This document shows positions 53,782 to 62,545 of a stretch of 64,000 bases of DNA, one piece after another (position 1 is the first letter of the stretch; each line of letters starts with the position of its first letter). Source of the stretch: Cohnella rhizosphaerae (GTDB lineage Bacteria > Bacillota > Bacilli > Paenibacillales > Paenibacillaceae). The notes beneath the pieces were generated by a model, which was not told where the DNA came from, searched no databases, and was given only the letters and a program-made list of their open reading frames with translations. The position numbers and the translations under genes were made by a program. The stretch covers positions 1 to 64,000 of the forward strand of contig NZ_JAPDIA010000008.1 of NCBI RefSeq assembly GCF_029525575.1. Direction: 5' to 3'.

Positions 53782-54543
53782 GTGCAAGCAACGGCGCTCA
53801 TCGAAATCAACAAGCTGGATTTGTTTTACGGCGCTTTTCAGGCGCTCAAGCAGGTCTCGCTGGAAATTCCGCAGCGGGCGATAACCGCGTTTATCGGTCC
53901 ATCGGGCTGCGGCAAATCGACGCTGCTCCGCACGCTGAACCGGATGAACGACATGATTCCCGGCGCGCGGGTGGAAGGCAGCATCGAGATCGGCGGGACC
54001 GATATTTACGGCGGAGACGTACACGTGGAGACGCTGCGCAAAAAAGTCGGCATGGTGTTCCAGCAGCCGAACCCGTTTCCGAAGTCGATCTACGACAACG
54101 TGGCATACGGGCCGCGGCTGCACGGCATTACGAAGCGGCGCGAGCTTGACGAGATCGTCGAGAACAGCCTGCGCTCCGCGGCGCTCTGGAACGAGGTCAA
54201 GGACCACCTGAAGCGCTCCGCGCTCAGTCTCTCGGGCGGTCAGCAGCAGCGACTTTGCATCGCCCGCGCGCTTGCGGTCGGCCCCGACGTGCTGCTCATG
54301 GACGAAGCGACGTCGGCGCTCGATCCGATCTCCACGATCAAGATCGAGGAGCTCGCGCAGGAGCTTAAAGACCGCTACACGATCGTCATGGTCACGCACA
54401 ACATGCATCAGGCGGCGCGCGTGTCCCATCAGACCGTCTTTTTCCTGAACGGAGAGGTCGTCGAGTACAGCGCGACGGAGAAGCTGTTTTCCGATCCGTC
54501 CGACCAACGGACCGAAGATTATATCAGCGGGCGCTTCGGCTGA
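53782..54543 (+). CDS. pstB: Phosphate ABC transporter ATP-binding protein
   Basis: 253 residues. Walker [20 protein letters not shown] (the NRMND extension is PstB-specific), Q-loop [19 protein letters not shown], signature LSGGQQQRL, Walker [12 protein letters not shown] and switch His [12 protein letters not shown] are all present. The GTG start follows AAGGAGGAATTTATC. It energises PstCA. A terminator follows; no phoU is encoded here. Confidence 0.97.
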   Translation: MQATALIEINKLDLFYGAFQALKQVSLEIPQRAITAFIGPSGCGKSTLLRTLNRMNDMIPGARVEGSIEIGGTDIYGGDVHVETLRKKVGMVFQQPNPFPKSIYDNVAYGPRLHGITKRRELDEIVENSLRSAALWNEVKDHLKRSALSLSGGQQQRLCIARALAVGPDVLLMDEATSALDPISTIKIEELAQELKDRYTIVMVTHNMHQAARVSHQTVFFLNGEVVEYSATEKLFSDPSDQRTEDYISGRFG

Positions 54544-54566
54544 TTCAGGTTGCGGGGGGTTATGAA

Positions 54567-54597
54567 CTCAAGGGGAGTGCTGCCTTGGGTTTTTTTA
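54567..54597 (+). terminator. Terminator of the pst operon
   Basis: CTCAAGG (54567-54573) pairs with CCTTGGG (54583-54589, one G-U), followed by T8. Confidence 0.8.
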
Positions 54598-54730
54598 TTA
54601 TTTAGGAAGATAGGGAACCTTCGTACCCGGCGAGACGCGGACGACGCATTCGCGTTATTCGCGAAGCGTCTAGTAACAAAGGTCGCCGGTTCGGCTTTCG
54701 CCGCAGATCAATGGGCTCGTTTTTGGCGTT

Positions 54731-55015
54731 CATGCCATTATCCCCTTCGCTCAGGAGGCACTTCTCCTCGAATCGCTGTTTATCCGTCCGTTCGAAGGGG
54801 CTGGGATGAGAAGGGTTGCGCTCGGAAGGCGGTTTTAGTGCTATCCTGCATCAAAAGCGGAGGTTGGGCAGACGACTGCATTTATTGATAAGCGCATGCT
54901 CTGTCTCGGACCGGGGGTTTACATTGAACTTGTAATTGAAGAAGCAAAAAGGCGGACAAGCGTGCAACGAGACGAATGAGAGGGCGATTGCCTGAGCGAA
55001 CGGGATAATGGCATG
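54731..55015. repeat. 285-bp element bounded by 25-bp inverted repeats
   Basis: CATGCCATTATCCCCTTCGC followed by TCAGG (54731-54755) recurs inverted at 54991-55015 with one mismatch in 25. The flanks outside also resemble each other (T-rich stretch then CG). Inside are no ORF of note and one promoter-like TTTACATTGAACTTGTAAT. This could be a MITE-like element or a degraded insertion. No other gene is supported in 54598-55101. Confidence 0.6.
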
Positions 55016-55056
55016 CATCGAAAAAAAAGCAACGTTCCGTCCCCGAGACAACCGGT

Positions 55057-55090
55057 TCGGCCCGCATTCCGTCGCTTGAATGCGGGCCGA
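55057..55090 (-). terminator. Terminator of the IMP dehydrogenase gene
   Basis: CGGCCCGCATTC and GAATGCGGGCCG form a perfect 12-bp stem with an 8-nt loop just after the minus-strand stop. A T8 run lies about 30 nt further on. Confidence 0.75.
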
Positions 55091-55101
55091 GCTTTCGCGT
55101 A

Positions 55102-56601
55102 TCAGTCCCCGGACAAGCCGGTTTCTTTGATCATGACGTCGTGCGCGCCGCCTTCGACGAGGCTGGTCGCGGACACGAGCGTGATGCGGGCCTCGCGTTG
55201 CAGCTCGGGGATGCTGATCGAGCCGCAATTGCACATGGTGGACTTGATTTTGCCGAGCGTCTTGTCCAGGTTCTCCTGCAAGCCGCCCGCGTAAGGCACG
55301 TACGAGTCGACGCCTTCCTCGAACAGCAGGTTTTCCTTGCCGCCGCTGTCGTACCGCTGCCAGTTGCGCGCGCGATTCGAGCCCTCGCCCCAAAATTCCT
55401 TCACGAAGTTGTTGCCGACCTTGAGCTTGCGCGTCGGGCTCTCGTCGAACCGGGCGAAGTAGCGGCCCATCATGACGAAGTCGGCGCCCATGGCGAGCGC
55501 GAGCGTGATGTGGTAATCGTGTACGATGCCGCCGTCGGAACATAGAGGCACGTAGATGCCGGTCTCCTCATAATAACGGTCTCGCTCCTCGGCGACCTCG
55601 ATGAGCGCGGAAGCCTGTCCGCGGCCGATGCCTTTCTGCTCGCGGGTGATGCAGATGGAGCCGCCGCCGATCCCGACCTTGACGAAGTCGGCGCCGGCCG
55701 CCACGAGATACCTGAAGCCTTCGCGGTCGACGATATTGCCGGCGCCGACCGGGATGTCGAAGTTGGACTTGATATATTCGATCGTATCGCGCTGCCATTC
55801 GCTGTAGCCGTCGGAGGCGTCGATGACGAGGATGTCCGCGCCGGCCGCGACGAGGGCGGGCACGCGTTCTTTATAGTCGCGGGTGTTGATGCCGGCGCCG
55901 ACGACGTAGCTTTTGTTGGCGTCGAGCAGTTGGAGGGGATATTCCTTATGCGCGTCGTAATCTTTGCGGAAAACGAGGTGCTCGAGCCGCTGCGTCTCGT
56001 CCACGATAGGCAGAACGTTGAGCTTGTGCTCCCAGATGAGGTCGTTCGCTTCCGGAAGCGAGATGCCCGACCGGCCGCAGACGAGCGAGGCGTAGGGCGT
56101 CATGAACGCGCGAATCGGCTTGTCGGCCGGGTCGCGGCTGTCGCGGTAGTCCCGGCTCGTGACGATGCCGAGCAGCTTGCCGCGCGGCGTGCCGTCGTCC
56201 GTGATCGCGACCGTCGAATGGCCTGTCGAAGCCTTGAGCGCCCTGACGTCGGCGAGCGTGTGATCCGGCGTAAGATTGGAGCGGCTCACGACGAAGCCGG
56301 CTTTGAACGCTTTGGCTTTGCCGACCATTCGGGCCTGCTCGGCGACGGACTGGGAGCCGAAAATGAACGAGATGCCGCCGCTGCGGGCGAGCGCGACCGC
56401 CATGACATCGTCGGAGACGGACTGCATGACGGCGGAGGAGAAGGGGATATTGAGCGCCAGGCGGGGCTGTTCGCCGCGGCCGTGCTTGACGATCGGCGTT
56501 CGCAGCGATACGCGTTCGGTTGTGCAATCGCGCCTCGTCAGATTCGGAATGAGCAAATATTCGCTGAAAGTGCGTGAAGGCTCCGTATAAAATTTGGCCA
56601 C
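55102..56601 (-). CDS. guaB: IMP dehydrogenase, divergent clostridial-type
   Basis: 499 residues. It converts IMP to XMP with NAD, the first step to GMP. The catalytic loop is [20 protein letters not shown] with Cys317, in place of the usual GPGSICTTR. CBS domains (about 110-225, with [19 protein letters not shown]) are inserted as in IMPDH. The N-terminus [19 protein letters not shown] and tail [20 protein letters not shown] match a form I know from clostridia and Bacteroidetes, not the standard Bacillus GuaB. It may be a second, acquired enzyme. The GTG start follows GGGAGGACGATAGAAA. Confidence 0.9.
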   Translation of the reverse strand: MAKFYTEPSRTFSEYLLIPNLTRRDCTTERVSLRTPIVKHGRGEQPRLALNIPFSSAVMQSVSDDVMAVALARSGGISFIFGSQSVAEQARMVGKAKAFKAGFVVSRSNLTPDHTLADVRALKASTGHSTVAITDDGTPRGKLLGIVTSRDYRDSRDPADKPIRAFMTPYASLVCGRSGISLPEANDLIWEHKLNVLPIVDETQRLEHLVFRKDYDAHKEYPLQLLDANKSYVVGAGINTRDYKERVPALVAAGADILVIDASDGYSEWQRDTIEYIKSNFDIPVGAGNIVDREGFRYLVAAGADFVKVGIGGGSICITREQKGIGRGQASALIEVAEERDRYYEETGIYVPLCSDGGIVHDYHITLALAMGADFVMMGRYFARFDESPTRKLKVGNNFVKEFWGEGSNRARNWQRYDSGGKENLLFEEGVDSYVPYAGGLQENLDKTLGKIKSTMCNCGSISIPELQREARITLVSATSLVEGGAHDVMIKETGLSGD

Positions 56602-56771
56602 TTTCTATCGTCCTCCCATAGCTCTCGTTCGCTAAATTTTAACAATAGTAGCACGAGCGGGCGGGCTTGGCAACGGATGATTGCGAATTGCGCGGAATCT
56701 ATCGGCAAACGGAGATCGTTATGCTAGGATATAGTGGAAAAAAAAGATTCTTATTCGATCGAGGTGCGAAA

Positions 56772-57578
56772 ATGACAGCGTTTACCCCCGATGAACGTTT
56801 GCTCTGGCCGGACGGAGCTCCTTACGCCGAAGGCGACGGTCCGGAGGATCGGCCCGCTATATTTCCTTATTTGCTCGAGGGGACCGATCGTCCGGTCGTC
56901 ATCGTAGCCCCTGGCGGCGGTTATGGCACGAGAGCCGCCCATGAAGGCGAGCCGATCGCGAAGTGGCTGAACGGACTTGGCATATCCGCGTTCGTGCTGC
57001 GCTATCGCGTCGCGCCTTACAAGCATCCGGCGCCGCTCGCCGACGCGCTGCGCGCGGTTCGCACGGTTCGGGCCCGCGCCGCCGAATTCGGCATCGACCC
57101 AGGCCGCATCGGCTTGCTCGGATTTTCGGCCGGCGGCCATCTGGTCGCGACGGCCGGCACGCAGTGGGAAGGTCCGAACCCCGAAGCGGCGGACGAGATC
57201 GACCGCGCATCGGACAGGCCGGACCTGATCGTGCTCTGCTATCCCGTCATTACGTTCAAAGATCCGCATACGCACGCGGGCAGCCGCCAGAATTTGCTCG
57301 GCGAGACGCCGGACGCGGCGCTCGTGGACGCGATGTCCGCGGAGCGTCGCGTGACGGCCGAGACGCCGCCGGCTTTCCTGTGGCATACGTCGGACGATGC
57401 TGCGGTGCCTGTCGAGAACAGCCTGCTGTTCGCGGCCGCGCTGCGGGAGAAAGGCGTGCCGTTCGACCTGCACGTATACAGCAAGGGCGTGCACGGCATC
57501 GGACTGGCGGAGGACCATCCGTACGCGTCCGGCTGGACGTCGGCTGCCGCGGCATGGCTGAAGACGCAAGGATTCTAG
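56772..57578 (+). CDS. Alpha/beta hydrolase, acetyl-esterase (BD-FAE/Axe7-like)
   Basis: 268 residues. VIVAPGGGYGTRAAHEGEPI is the oxyanion-loop signature of this esterase group, GLLGFSAGGHLVATAGTQ holds the nucleophile Ser, and the catalytic Asp and His lie in TSDDAAVPVENSLL and YSKGVHGIGL. No signal peptide, so it probably deacetylates imported xylo-oligosaccharides or similar esters. GAGGTGCGAAA precedes the ATG at 56772. Confidence 0.9.
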   Translation: MTAFTPDERLLWPDGAPYAEGDGPEDRPAIFPYLLEGTDRPVVIVAPGGGYGTRAAHEGEPIAKWLNGLGISAFVLRYRVAPYKHPAPLADALRAVRTVRARAAEFGIDPGRIGLLGFSAGGHLVATAGTQWEGPNPEAADEIDRASDRPDLIVLCYPVITFKDPHTHAGSRQNLLGETPDAALVDAMSAERRVTAETPPAFLWHTSDDAAVPVENSLLFAAALREKGVPFDLHVYSKGVHGIGLAEDHPYASGWTSAAAAWLKTQGF

Positions 57579-57599
57579 AGCGGCGATAGCGAAAGGCAA

Positions 57600-57643
57600 A
57601 GAAGGCTTGCACCGGACGAACGGTCCGGAGCAAGCCTTCTTCA
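57600..57643. terminator. Bidirectional terminator
   Basis: AGAAGGCTTGC pairs with GCAAGCCTTCT and an inner CCGGAC/GTCCGG stem extends it. It separates two convergent hydrolase genes. Confidence 0.85.
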
Positions 57644-57662
57644 TGCGTCGCCGGCGTTGACG

Positions 57663-58523
57663 CTATAAGATCGGCGTTTGCTCCGGCGATACCTCGATCG
57701 GCTCGGGCACGACGCGCGTATCCGCGAGAAATGCCGTCAGTCGCTCGCTGAACAGCTGCGGCTCGTCGAACGGCACCGCGTGCCCGCTCTCTTCGAAGCG
57801 ATGGAGCGTCGATGCCGGAACGAGACGGCGTATCTCCTCAGCCAGCGCGAACGGACAGATCTCGTCCTGAACCCCGTGAAAAATGGCGGTAGGGACGCCG
57901 ATGAGCGGCAAGTCCTCCCGCAGATCTTCGGTGCGCAAAGACTCGAGCGCTTTGTAGGTGCCGACGGCGGAAGCTTCGAAAGCGAGCGACTGCAGCCAGG
58001 CAGCCATGCCGGCGCTCGGCTTGGATGCCGTCAGCATTTTGCCGAATTGGGCGGCGAGCGCCGGCCGGTCTGCGTACGCCTGCAGAATCATGTCTTCCAC
58101 CTTTTCAGGCGGCGTCCCGTGCTTGAAGTCCTCGCGCTGCACGAACGAAGGCGCGGCGGCTCCGACGAGCAGCAGCCTCGAGATGCCGTGTCCCGCATGC
58201 CTCGCCATATAACGCACGGCGACCGCGCCGCCTAATGAGAAGCCGACGAGCGTCGCGCCCGATACGCCCAGGTGGTCGATCACCGCCTTCACGTCGTCTG
58301 CCAAGCTGCAATAATTGTAGCCGTCCCATGACGCGTCGGACTTGCCGAAGCCTCGAAGGTCGATCCCGATGCAGCGATAGCCCAGGCGCGGCAGTTCAAG
58401 GTATTGATACTCGAACATTTTGTGATTGAGCGGCCAGCCATGAAGAAAAATAATGGGCGTGCCCTCGCCGATATCCTCGACGTAGATTCGAATCCCTTTC
58501 TGAACTTCCACGTAATGAGACAT
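57663..58523 (-). CDS. Alpha/beta hydrolase (chloroperoxidase/epoxide-hydrolase-like)
   Basis: 286 residues. HGWPLNHKMFEYQ (oxyanion region), DLRGFGKSDASWDGYNY, the nucleophile elbow VGFSLGGAVAVRYM, Asp in FHGVQDEICPFAL and His in FEESGHAVPFDEP form the complete triad layout of the alpha/beta hydrolase superfamily. I chose the ATG at 58523 with GGAGGGAATTCG upstream over the ATG at 58586. Substrate unknown. Confidence 0.9.
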   Translation of the reverse strand: MSHYVEVQKGIRIYVEDIGEGTPIIFLHGWPLNHKMFEYQYLELPRLGYRCIGIDLRGFGKSDASWDGYNYCSLADDVKAVIDHLGVSGATLVGFSLGGAVAVRYMARHAGHGISRLLLVGAAAPSFVQREDFKHGTPPEKVEDMILQAYADRPALAAQFGKMLTASKPSAGMAAWLQSLAFEASAVGTYKALESLRTEDLREDLPLIGVPTAIFHGVQDEICPFALAEEIRRLVPASTLHRFEESGHAVPFDEPQLFSERLTAFLADTRVVPEPIEVSPEQTPIL

Positions 58524-58771
58524 CGAATTCCCTCCGATCGCATGATTGTCCTTCATTCTGAGCCCGGCGGACGCAAGCGCGTCCATGTCCCGTCAGCACT
58601 CCTTACCCCGAGAGAGGCGTTCTCACGCTTGGCGCGGATTTTCGCGAGAAGACCGGCTTATTGCGAGCATCGCCGCAGATGCCGCCTCGGGTCTTGTCCC
58701 GTTTGCATACGCTGTACGGAGTCTGCCGGCGCATGCCGGACAAAAGTACGGCTCGGAGGGGAGTGAACGGG

Positions 58772-59180
58772 ATGTCTTGGACGATGAATTGCGCGGTCGC
58801 CGCTGCCGGCTCCGTGCTCACCTTTGCGTTCGGCATGTGGAGCGAGGCGCTGACGCTGCTGGTCGTCGCAATGGGCGTCGATTATTTGACGGGCGTATAT
58901 GCAGCTGTCCGGATCGGTCCCGGCTTGAACAGCCGGACGGGCTTCACGGGACTGGCCAAAAAAGGGATTGATGCTCCTCGTGCTGCTCGTTTGCCATCGG
59001 ATCGATCAATTGCTGGGCACGAACGCGGTCATGGGGGGCGCCACTTATTTTTACCTGGCCAACGAACTGATCTCCATTGTCGAAAACTGCGGGCGGCTCG
59101 GGCTGCCGCTGCCGGAACGGCTGAAGCAGGCCATCCAAGTCCTGAAAAGCAAAAGCAAGGACGATGATTTAAAATCTTGA
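58772..59180 (+). CDS. Phage-type holin family protein (TcdE/Cph1-like, frame broken once)
   Basis: About 135 residues. Three hydrophobic segments with VVAMGVDYLTGVYAAVRIG, LNSRTGFTGLAKKGLML and YLANELISIVENCGRLGLPLP are hallmarks of the holin 4-1 (TcdE) family. One extra base in A6G3 (58968-58976) breaks it; corrected it reads AKKGLMLLVLLVCHRIDQLL. GGAGGGGAGTGAACGGG precedes the ATG. No endolysin or other phage gene is near, so it may be a domesticated holin used in sporulation or autolysis. Confidence 0.85.
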
Positions 59181-59234
59181 AAATGGAAAAAATTATTAAA
59201 GGATCGTTCATTAAATTGTCAAATGTGAAAAAAA

Positions 59235-59289
59235 GTTGACGCTTTCACGTCGTCAACAGTTGAGTTAAAGCGCCCCTTTTAGGTAATAT
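59235..59289 (+). promoter_or_regulatory. Promoter with upstream inverted repeat before the cupredoxin gene
   Basis: TTGAGT (59260-59265), 18 nt, TAATAT (59284-59289). Two bases upstream of the -35 lies the inverted repeat GTTGACG (59235-59241) / CGTCAAC (59251-59257), a candidate regulator site. Confidence 0.5.
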
Positions 59290-59327
59290 AAGAGGTAGAC
59301 ATTCCGAGGAAGCAGGGGGGAGCAACG

Positions 59328-59724
59328 ATGTTTAAATGGATCATGCCGGCTTTGCTAATCGTGGCCTGTCTTTTTTGCTGTGTACCTCTTGGCTAACGAT
59401 CTGCCGGCGAAGCCTGAGAGCGAGGAAGCAGGTTTGGCCGAAGGCCAGGAGCTGCTGAAGATCACCGCGACATCGGCAGGGTACAAGTTCGATCAAGCGG
59501 AGTATCGCGTCAAGGCGGGCACCAACTACAAGATCAAATTTTCGAACAAGCTGGGCGTACACGGCGCTGCAATCCAGGCCGCGAATCTCGACCTCACCCA
59601 GGAAAATCCAGAGGCGGATTATACGTTCCCGGAGAGCGACAAGGGCAAGACGATCGAGATTCATTGTTCGATCATGTGCGGACAAGGCCACTCGACCATG
59701 AAGTCCACGATCGTCGTCGAATAA
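59328..59724 (+). CDS. Membrane-anchored CuA-type cupredoxin (frame broken once)
   Basis: About 131 residues. One N-terminal helix (residues 4-22) anchors a cupredoxin domain outside the membrane. His78 (LGVHGAAI) and the loop C113-x3-C117-x3-H121-x2-M124 (HCSIMCGQGHSTM) match the ligand set of the binuclear CuA site of cytochrome c oxidase subunit II. The T6 run 59371-59376 should be T5, giving IVACLFAVYLLANDLP. No oxidase subunits are adjacent, so it may be a free electron carrier or copper-handling protein. GGGGGGAGCAACG precedes the ATG. Confidence 0.88.
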
Positions 59725-59746
59725 CGATCCTTGCGCAAAGGAGAAA

Positions 59747-59771
59747 GGAGCCGTTGCCGGCTCCTTTTTTT
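59747..59771 (+). terminator. Terminator of the cupredoxin gene
   Basis: GGAGCC (59747-59752) pairs with GGCTCC (59759-59764), then T7. Confidence 0.85.
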
Positions 59772-59827
59772 ACGAATCGGATGCTTGTAGGTTTCGCCAA
59801 TTCGGCCGTTCGTTCGGTCCGCGCCCG

Positions 59828-60079
59828 TCAGGCGCTTCTTCGCCGGTACAGCTTGGCGATCAGATAATCGCAGACCGCCCCGATGACGGCGTAGCTGAGC
59901 ACGGTGAGCGCGTACATGCCGATCACGCTGACCTTGTGAATGTCGCCGAACAGCTCCACGAACCAGATCGGCACGCTGAACATGAACAAAAAGGCGTTGT
60001 GGGGATCGTATCCCGTCGCATTGAACAAACATAGCGCAAGTCCGATCGCCGTGAACACGATCGTATAAGTGAGCCGCAT
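59828..60079 (-). CDS. Small membrane protein, 83 aa
   Basis: 83 residues starting MRLTYTIVFTAIGLALCLFN with two or three hydrophobic segments (4-18, 30-45, 50-72) and a basic tail KLYRRRSA. GGAGGCAGGTC precedes the ATG. It resembles hypothetical Paenibacillus membrane proteins; no function is visible. Confidence 0.75.
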   Translation of the reverse strand: MRLTYTIVFTAIGLALCLFNATGYDPHNAFLFMFSVPIWFVELFGDIHKVSVIGMYALTVLSYAVIGAVCDYLIAKLYRRRSA

Positions 60080-60196
60080 GACCTGCCTCCTTCCGCGGCG
60101 TCCAGCGAGAATGCGTATAGTATGCGCGTCGCGACGGACGGACATGCGGGATAGACGCGCGGATACATGCGCACAATCCTGAAAGGGGACAACCGT

Positions 60197-60484
60197 ATGC
60201 TGACTCATATCGTGCTTTTTAAATTGAAGGATCGCAGCCCTGAGAGCGTCGCCCTTACGGCGGGCGTGCTGCGCAACATGGAAGGTAAAATCGAACAGCT
60301 GCTGTCGATCGAGGTCGGCACGGACGTCGTTCATTCCGAGCGCTCCTACGATATCTCGCTCGTGACGAAGTTCGCCTCGCTGGAGGAGATGCAGGCCTAC
60401 CAGGTGCACCCTGAGCACAAGAAGGTCATCGAGCATATGTCCGTCGCGCGCGAAGCGCAGGCCGTCGTCGACTACGAGAGCTAA
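60197..60484 (+). CDS. Dabb (stress-responsive A/B barrel) domain protein
   Basis: 95 residues. MLTHIVLFKLKDRSPES, the Dabb start with the conserved His-x-x-x-Phe-Lys, and the terminal pattern HPEHKKVIEHMSVAREAQAV identify this small dimeric alpha/beta barrel family. GAAAGGGGACAACCGT precedes the ATG at 60197. Biological role of the family in Firmicutes is unclear. Confidence 0.9.
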   Translation: MLTHIVLFKLKDRSPESVALTAGVLRNMEGKIEQLLSIEVGTDVVHSERSYDISLVTKFASLEEMQAYQVHPEHKKVIEHMSVAREAQAVVDYES

Positions 60485-60499
60485 AGGGAGCGAAAGCGC

Positions 60500-60637
60500 G
60501 TGAACACGACGACCGACTCCGGCGCCGGCGATTTGTACGAAATGATGACTTATTTGCTGGTGATCATCATCAGCGCGGTAATCATGATCTACTGGCTGCG
60601 CCGCAAAGGGCGCAGCAAGCGCGGCAAGAAGGATTGA
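60500..60637 (+). CDS. Small single-helix membrane protein, 45 aa
   Basis: A GTG start behind AAAGGGAGCGAAAGC opens a 45-codon frame: MNTTTDSGAGDLYEMMTYLL, then a hydrophobic helix (LVIIISAVIMIYWL) and a basic tail RRKGRSKRGKKD. It fills the gap between the Dabb and DUF86 genes exactly, in the same direction, which supports it. No family is recognised. Confidence 0.65.
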   Translation: MNTTTDSGAGDLYEMMTYLLVIIISAVIMIYWLRRKGRSKRGKKD

Positions 60638-60647
60638 GGGTGATGGC

Positions 60648-61088
60648 ATGTATTATGTAAACAGGGAAGCGATCGCGAGCCGGCTGCGCTGCGTGCCGGA
60701 TCTGGGCGAAGCCGCATCCGCAATCGCGGCCGACTGGAAGGGCGATCTGCTCCAGGGACTGGCGCAGGAACGCTGCCTGCATCTGGCGCTCGAGATCGTG
60801 ACCGACATCGGCAGCTTCCTTATCGACGGATTTATGATGCGCGACGCGGGCAGCTACGAGGACATCATCGGCGTCATCGGCGGCGAGGGCGTCATCGACG
60901 AGCGCTTGACCGAGCGCCTGCGTGCGCTCGTAGCGCTTCGCAGGCCGCTCGTGCAGGATTACGACCTGTGGCAGCGTCAGCGGCTGAATCCATTGACCGG
61001 CGAGCTTAAGACGCTGCTGGATTCGTTCTCCGAATCCGTCAAGCTGTACTTGCGGCGCGAGCTCGACCCGTGGGAGCAGCCGCGCTGA
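60648..61088 (+). CDS. DUF86 / HepT-like protein (YutE family)
   Basis: 146 residues, all alpha-helical. ERCLHLALEIVTDIGSFLID and SYEDIIGVIGGEGVIDERL and LRALVALRRPLVQDYD are typical for DUF86. HepT toxins carry a catalytic R-x4-H-x-Y; here the equivalent is R-PLVQDY without the His, and no MNT-nucleotidyltransferase antitoxin gene is adjacent. So it is probably the orphan housekeeping YutE branch rather than an active toxin-antitoxin system. Confidence 0.85.
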   Translation: MYYVNREAIASRLRCVPDLGEAASAIAADWKGDLLQGLAQERCLHLALEIVTDIGSFLIDGFMMRDAGSYEDIIGVIGGEGVIDERLTERLRALVALRRPLVQDYDLWQRQRLNPLTGELKTLLDSFSESVKLYLRRELDPWEQPR

Positions 61089-61101
61089 CGAGGATTGGCA
61101 A

Positions 61102-61130
61102 TTTACGCTGCCCGCTTATTCCTATACAAT
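61102..61130 (+). promoter_or_regulatory. Promoter of the HTH regulator gene
   Basis: TTTACG (61102-61107), 17 nt, TACAAT (61125-61130). Confidence 0.6.
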
Positions 61131-61191
61131 AGGAGCATAAGCGGGCGGCTTTTTTTCTTTTGGCGCCGACCGTACGTGGGAGGAGAGGCCT

Positions 61192-61854
61192 ATGCTGCCG
61201 CACGACGAAGGAAGGACAACACGCCAGCAGCTGCTCCAGACGCTCCGGACGGGAGGCGGCGGCAGCATCGCGTCGCTCTCGCAGGCGCTGTCGATCACGG
61301 AGATGGGCGTCCGCCGCCACATTCAGGCACTGGAGCGCGAGGGACTCGTCGAAGCCGAGACGTTGAAGCAGGCGATGGGCAGGCCCGTTTCCATCTACCG
61401 ATTGACGCCGCGCGCTGACGATTTGTTTCCAAAGAAATATCCGCAGCTTGCCCTCGATCTGCTCGGCGAGCTTGACGACGATCCTGCGGGCGAGGCGATC
61501 ATCGGACGCATGTTCGCGGGCCGCCGCGACAAGCTGATCGCAAGGCACAAATCGGCGATGGCCGGCGCGACGCTCGAAGAGCGGGTGGCCGAGCTGGCCG
61601 CGATCCAGCAGGCTGGCGGCTACATGTCCCACTGGGAGCGGGACGGCGCAGGGGAGCATTACACGCTGTACGAGTACAATTGCCCGATCGCCCAGGTCGC
61701 TGGCAAGTATCGCGAGGCGTGCCGCTGCGAGCAGCAGCTGTTCGAGGCGCTGCTGGGCGCCGAGGTGAATCGGACCGAATGCATCGCGGACGGCGGCGCG
61801 AAATGCGCCTATGCGATCCGGCTTCCGGCTGCGGAAAAAGCGGCGATGTCTTAA
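61192..61854 (+). CDS. HTH transcriptional regulator, SufR-like, with C-terminal Cys cluster
   Basis: 220 residues. An N-terminal winged HTH (TRQQLLQTLRTGGGGSIASL ... MGVRRHIQALEREGLV, about 9-55) is followed by a helical linker and a C-terminal domain with Cys164, Cys177, Cys179, Cys197 and Cys205. C164-x12-C177 equals the first spacing of SufR-type iron-sulphur regulators, while later spacings differ. It therefore likely binds an Fe-S cluster or a metal and responds to iron or redox state. GGAGGAGAGGCCT precedes the ATG. Target genes are not evident. Confidence 0.8.
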   Translation: MLPHDEGRTTRQQLLQTLRTGGGGSIASLSQALSITEMGVRRHIQALEREGLVEAETLKQAMGRPVSIYRLTPRADDLFPKKYPQLALDLLGELDDDPAGEAIIGRMFAGRRDKLIARHKSAMAGATLEERVAELAAIQQAGGYMSHWERDGAGEHYTLYEYNCPIAQVAGKYREACRCEQQLFEALLGAEVNRTECIADGGAKCAYAIRLPAAEKAAMS

Positions 61855-61880
61855 GACATGTTTTTAAAGCGACAGTCGAA

Positions 61881-61915
61881 GCCGGCGGGGGGCGACAGCC
61901 TCGGGCCGGCTTTTT
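61881..61915 (+). terminator. Terminator of the HTH regulator gene
   Basis: GCCGGC (61881-61886) pairs with GCCGGC (61905-61910), T5 follows. Confidence 0.7.
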
Positions 61916-62066
61916 GCCGCGCGGCGGCTTAAGCGGGCAGGCGCAGGCGAAAAAATGAGGCTTGTCCGATGTGTCAGGACGGGCCGCAAGTTCTTATAAT
62001 GTGTTAGGCGCATGGGCGGATGCCCGGCTTCGAATACGGAGGTTCGATCCGGAAGGAGGAGAGACG

Positions 62067-62492
62067 ATGGCTTGGACGATCGCGGGATACGCAGCTGCGG
62101 TTATGTTTGCTGCCGTAGCGGTCGCGGCGCTGCTCGCGGGGGTGTCGGCGGCGCGCGCGCTGAACGCCTGCAGGGAAGCCGCCAAGACGCTCGAAGCCGA
62201 AGGCGCCGATTCGCTGCGGCAGATGCGCCGGCTCGCTTCAGGCGCCGCGGAGGCTGCGGAGCTATGTCGCGGCGCGGCGAGATCCGCCGCAAGGCTGGCG
62301 GAAGGCGGCAGAGCGTTCGGCGAGGCCGCCGCCAGATCGGCCGAATCGGCGGCGGAGATCCTGGATGCCTGGCGCGGGCGGTTCGTCCGCTGGACGCAAA
62401 GCGTCTTCGATCCGTCCGAAGCGCAGGACGACGAATCGTTCGCCGAAGTCTCTCCTTCCGGAGACGAAGGCAGGGCCGACCGACGCCGCTAG
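62067..62492 (+). CDS. DUF948 (YtxG-like) membrane protein
   Basis: 141 residues. One N-terminal membrane helix (AGYAAAVMFAAVAVAALLAG) is followed by an Ala/Arg/Glu-rich helical, probably coiled-coil stretch (about 30-110) and an acidic tail. Together with the YtxH gene 53 bp downstream it matches the ytxG-ytxH stress pair of Bacilli. I chose the ATG at 62067 behind GGAAGGAGGAGAGACG. Confidence 0.8.
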   Translation: MAWTIAGYAAAVMFAAVAVAALLAGVSAARALNACREAAKTLEAEGADSLRQMRRLASGAAEAAELCRGAARSAARLAEGGRAFGEAAARSAESAAEILDAWRGRFVRWTQSVFDPSEAQDDESFAEVSPSGDEGRADRRR

Positions 62493-62545
62493 CGCGTATC
62501 CGAAGCAAGGAACGAAGGAATTAAACCACATCGGAGGGATACAAG

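Noticed and set aside
60648-61088. HepT/MNT toxin-antitoxin system
   Set aside because: No nucleotidyltransferase gene is adjacent and the HepT catalytic His is not seen.
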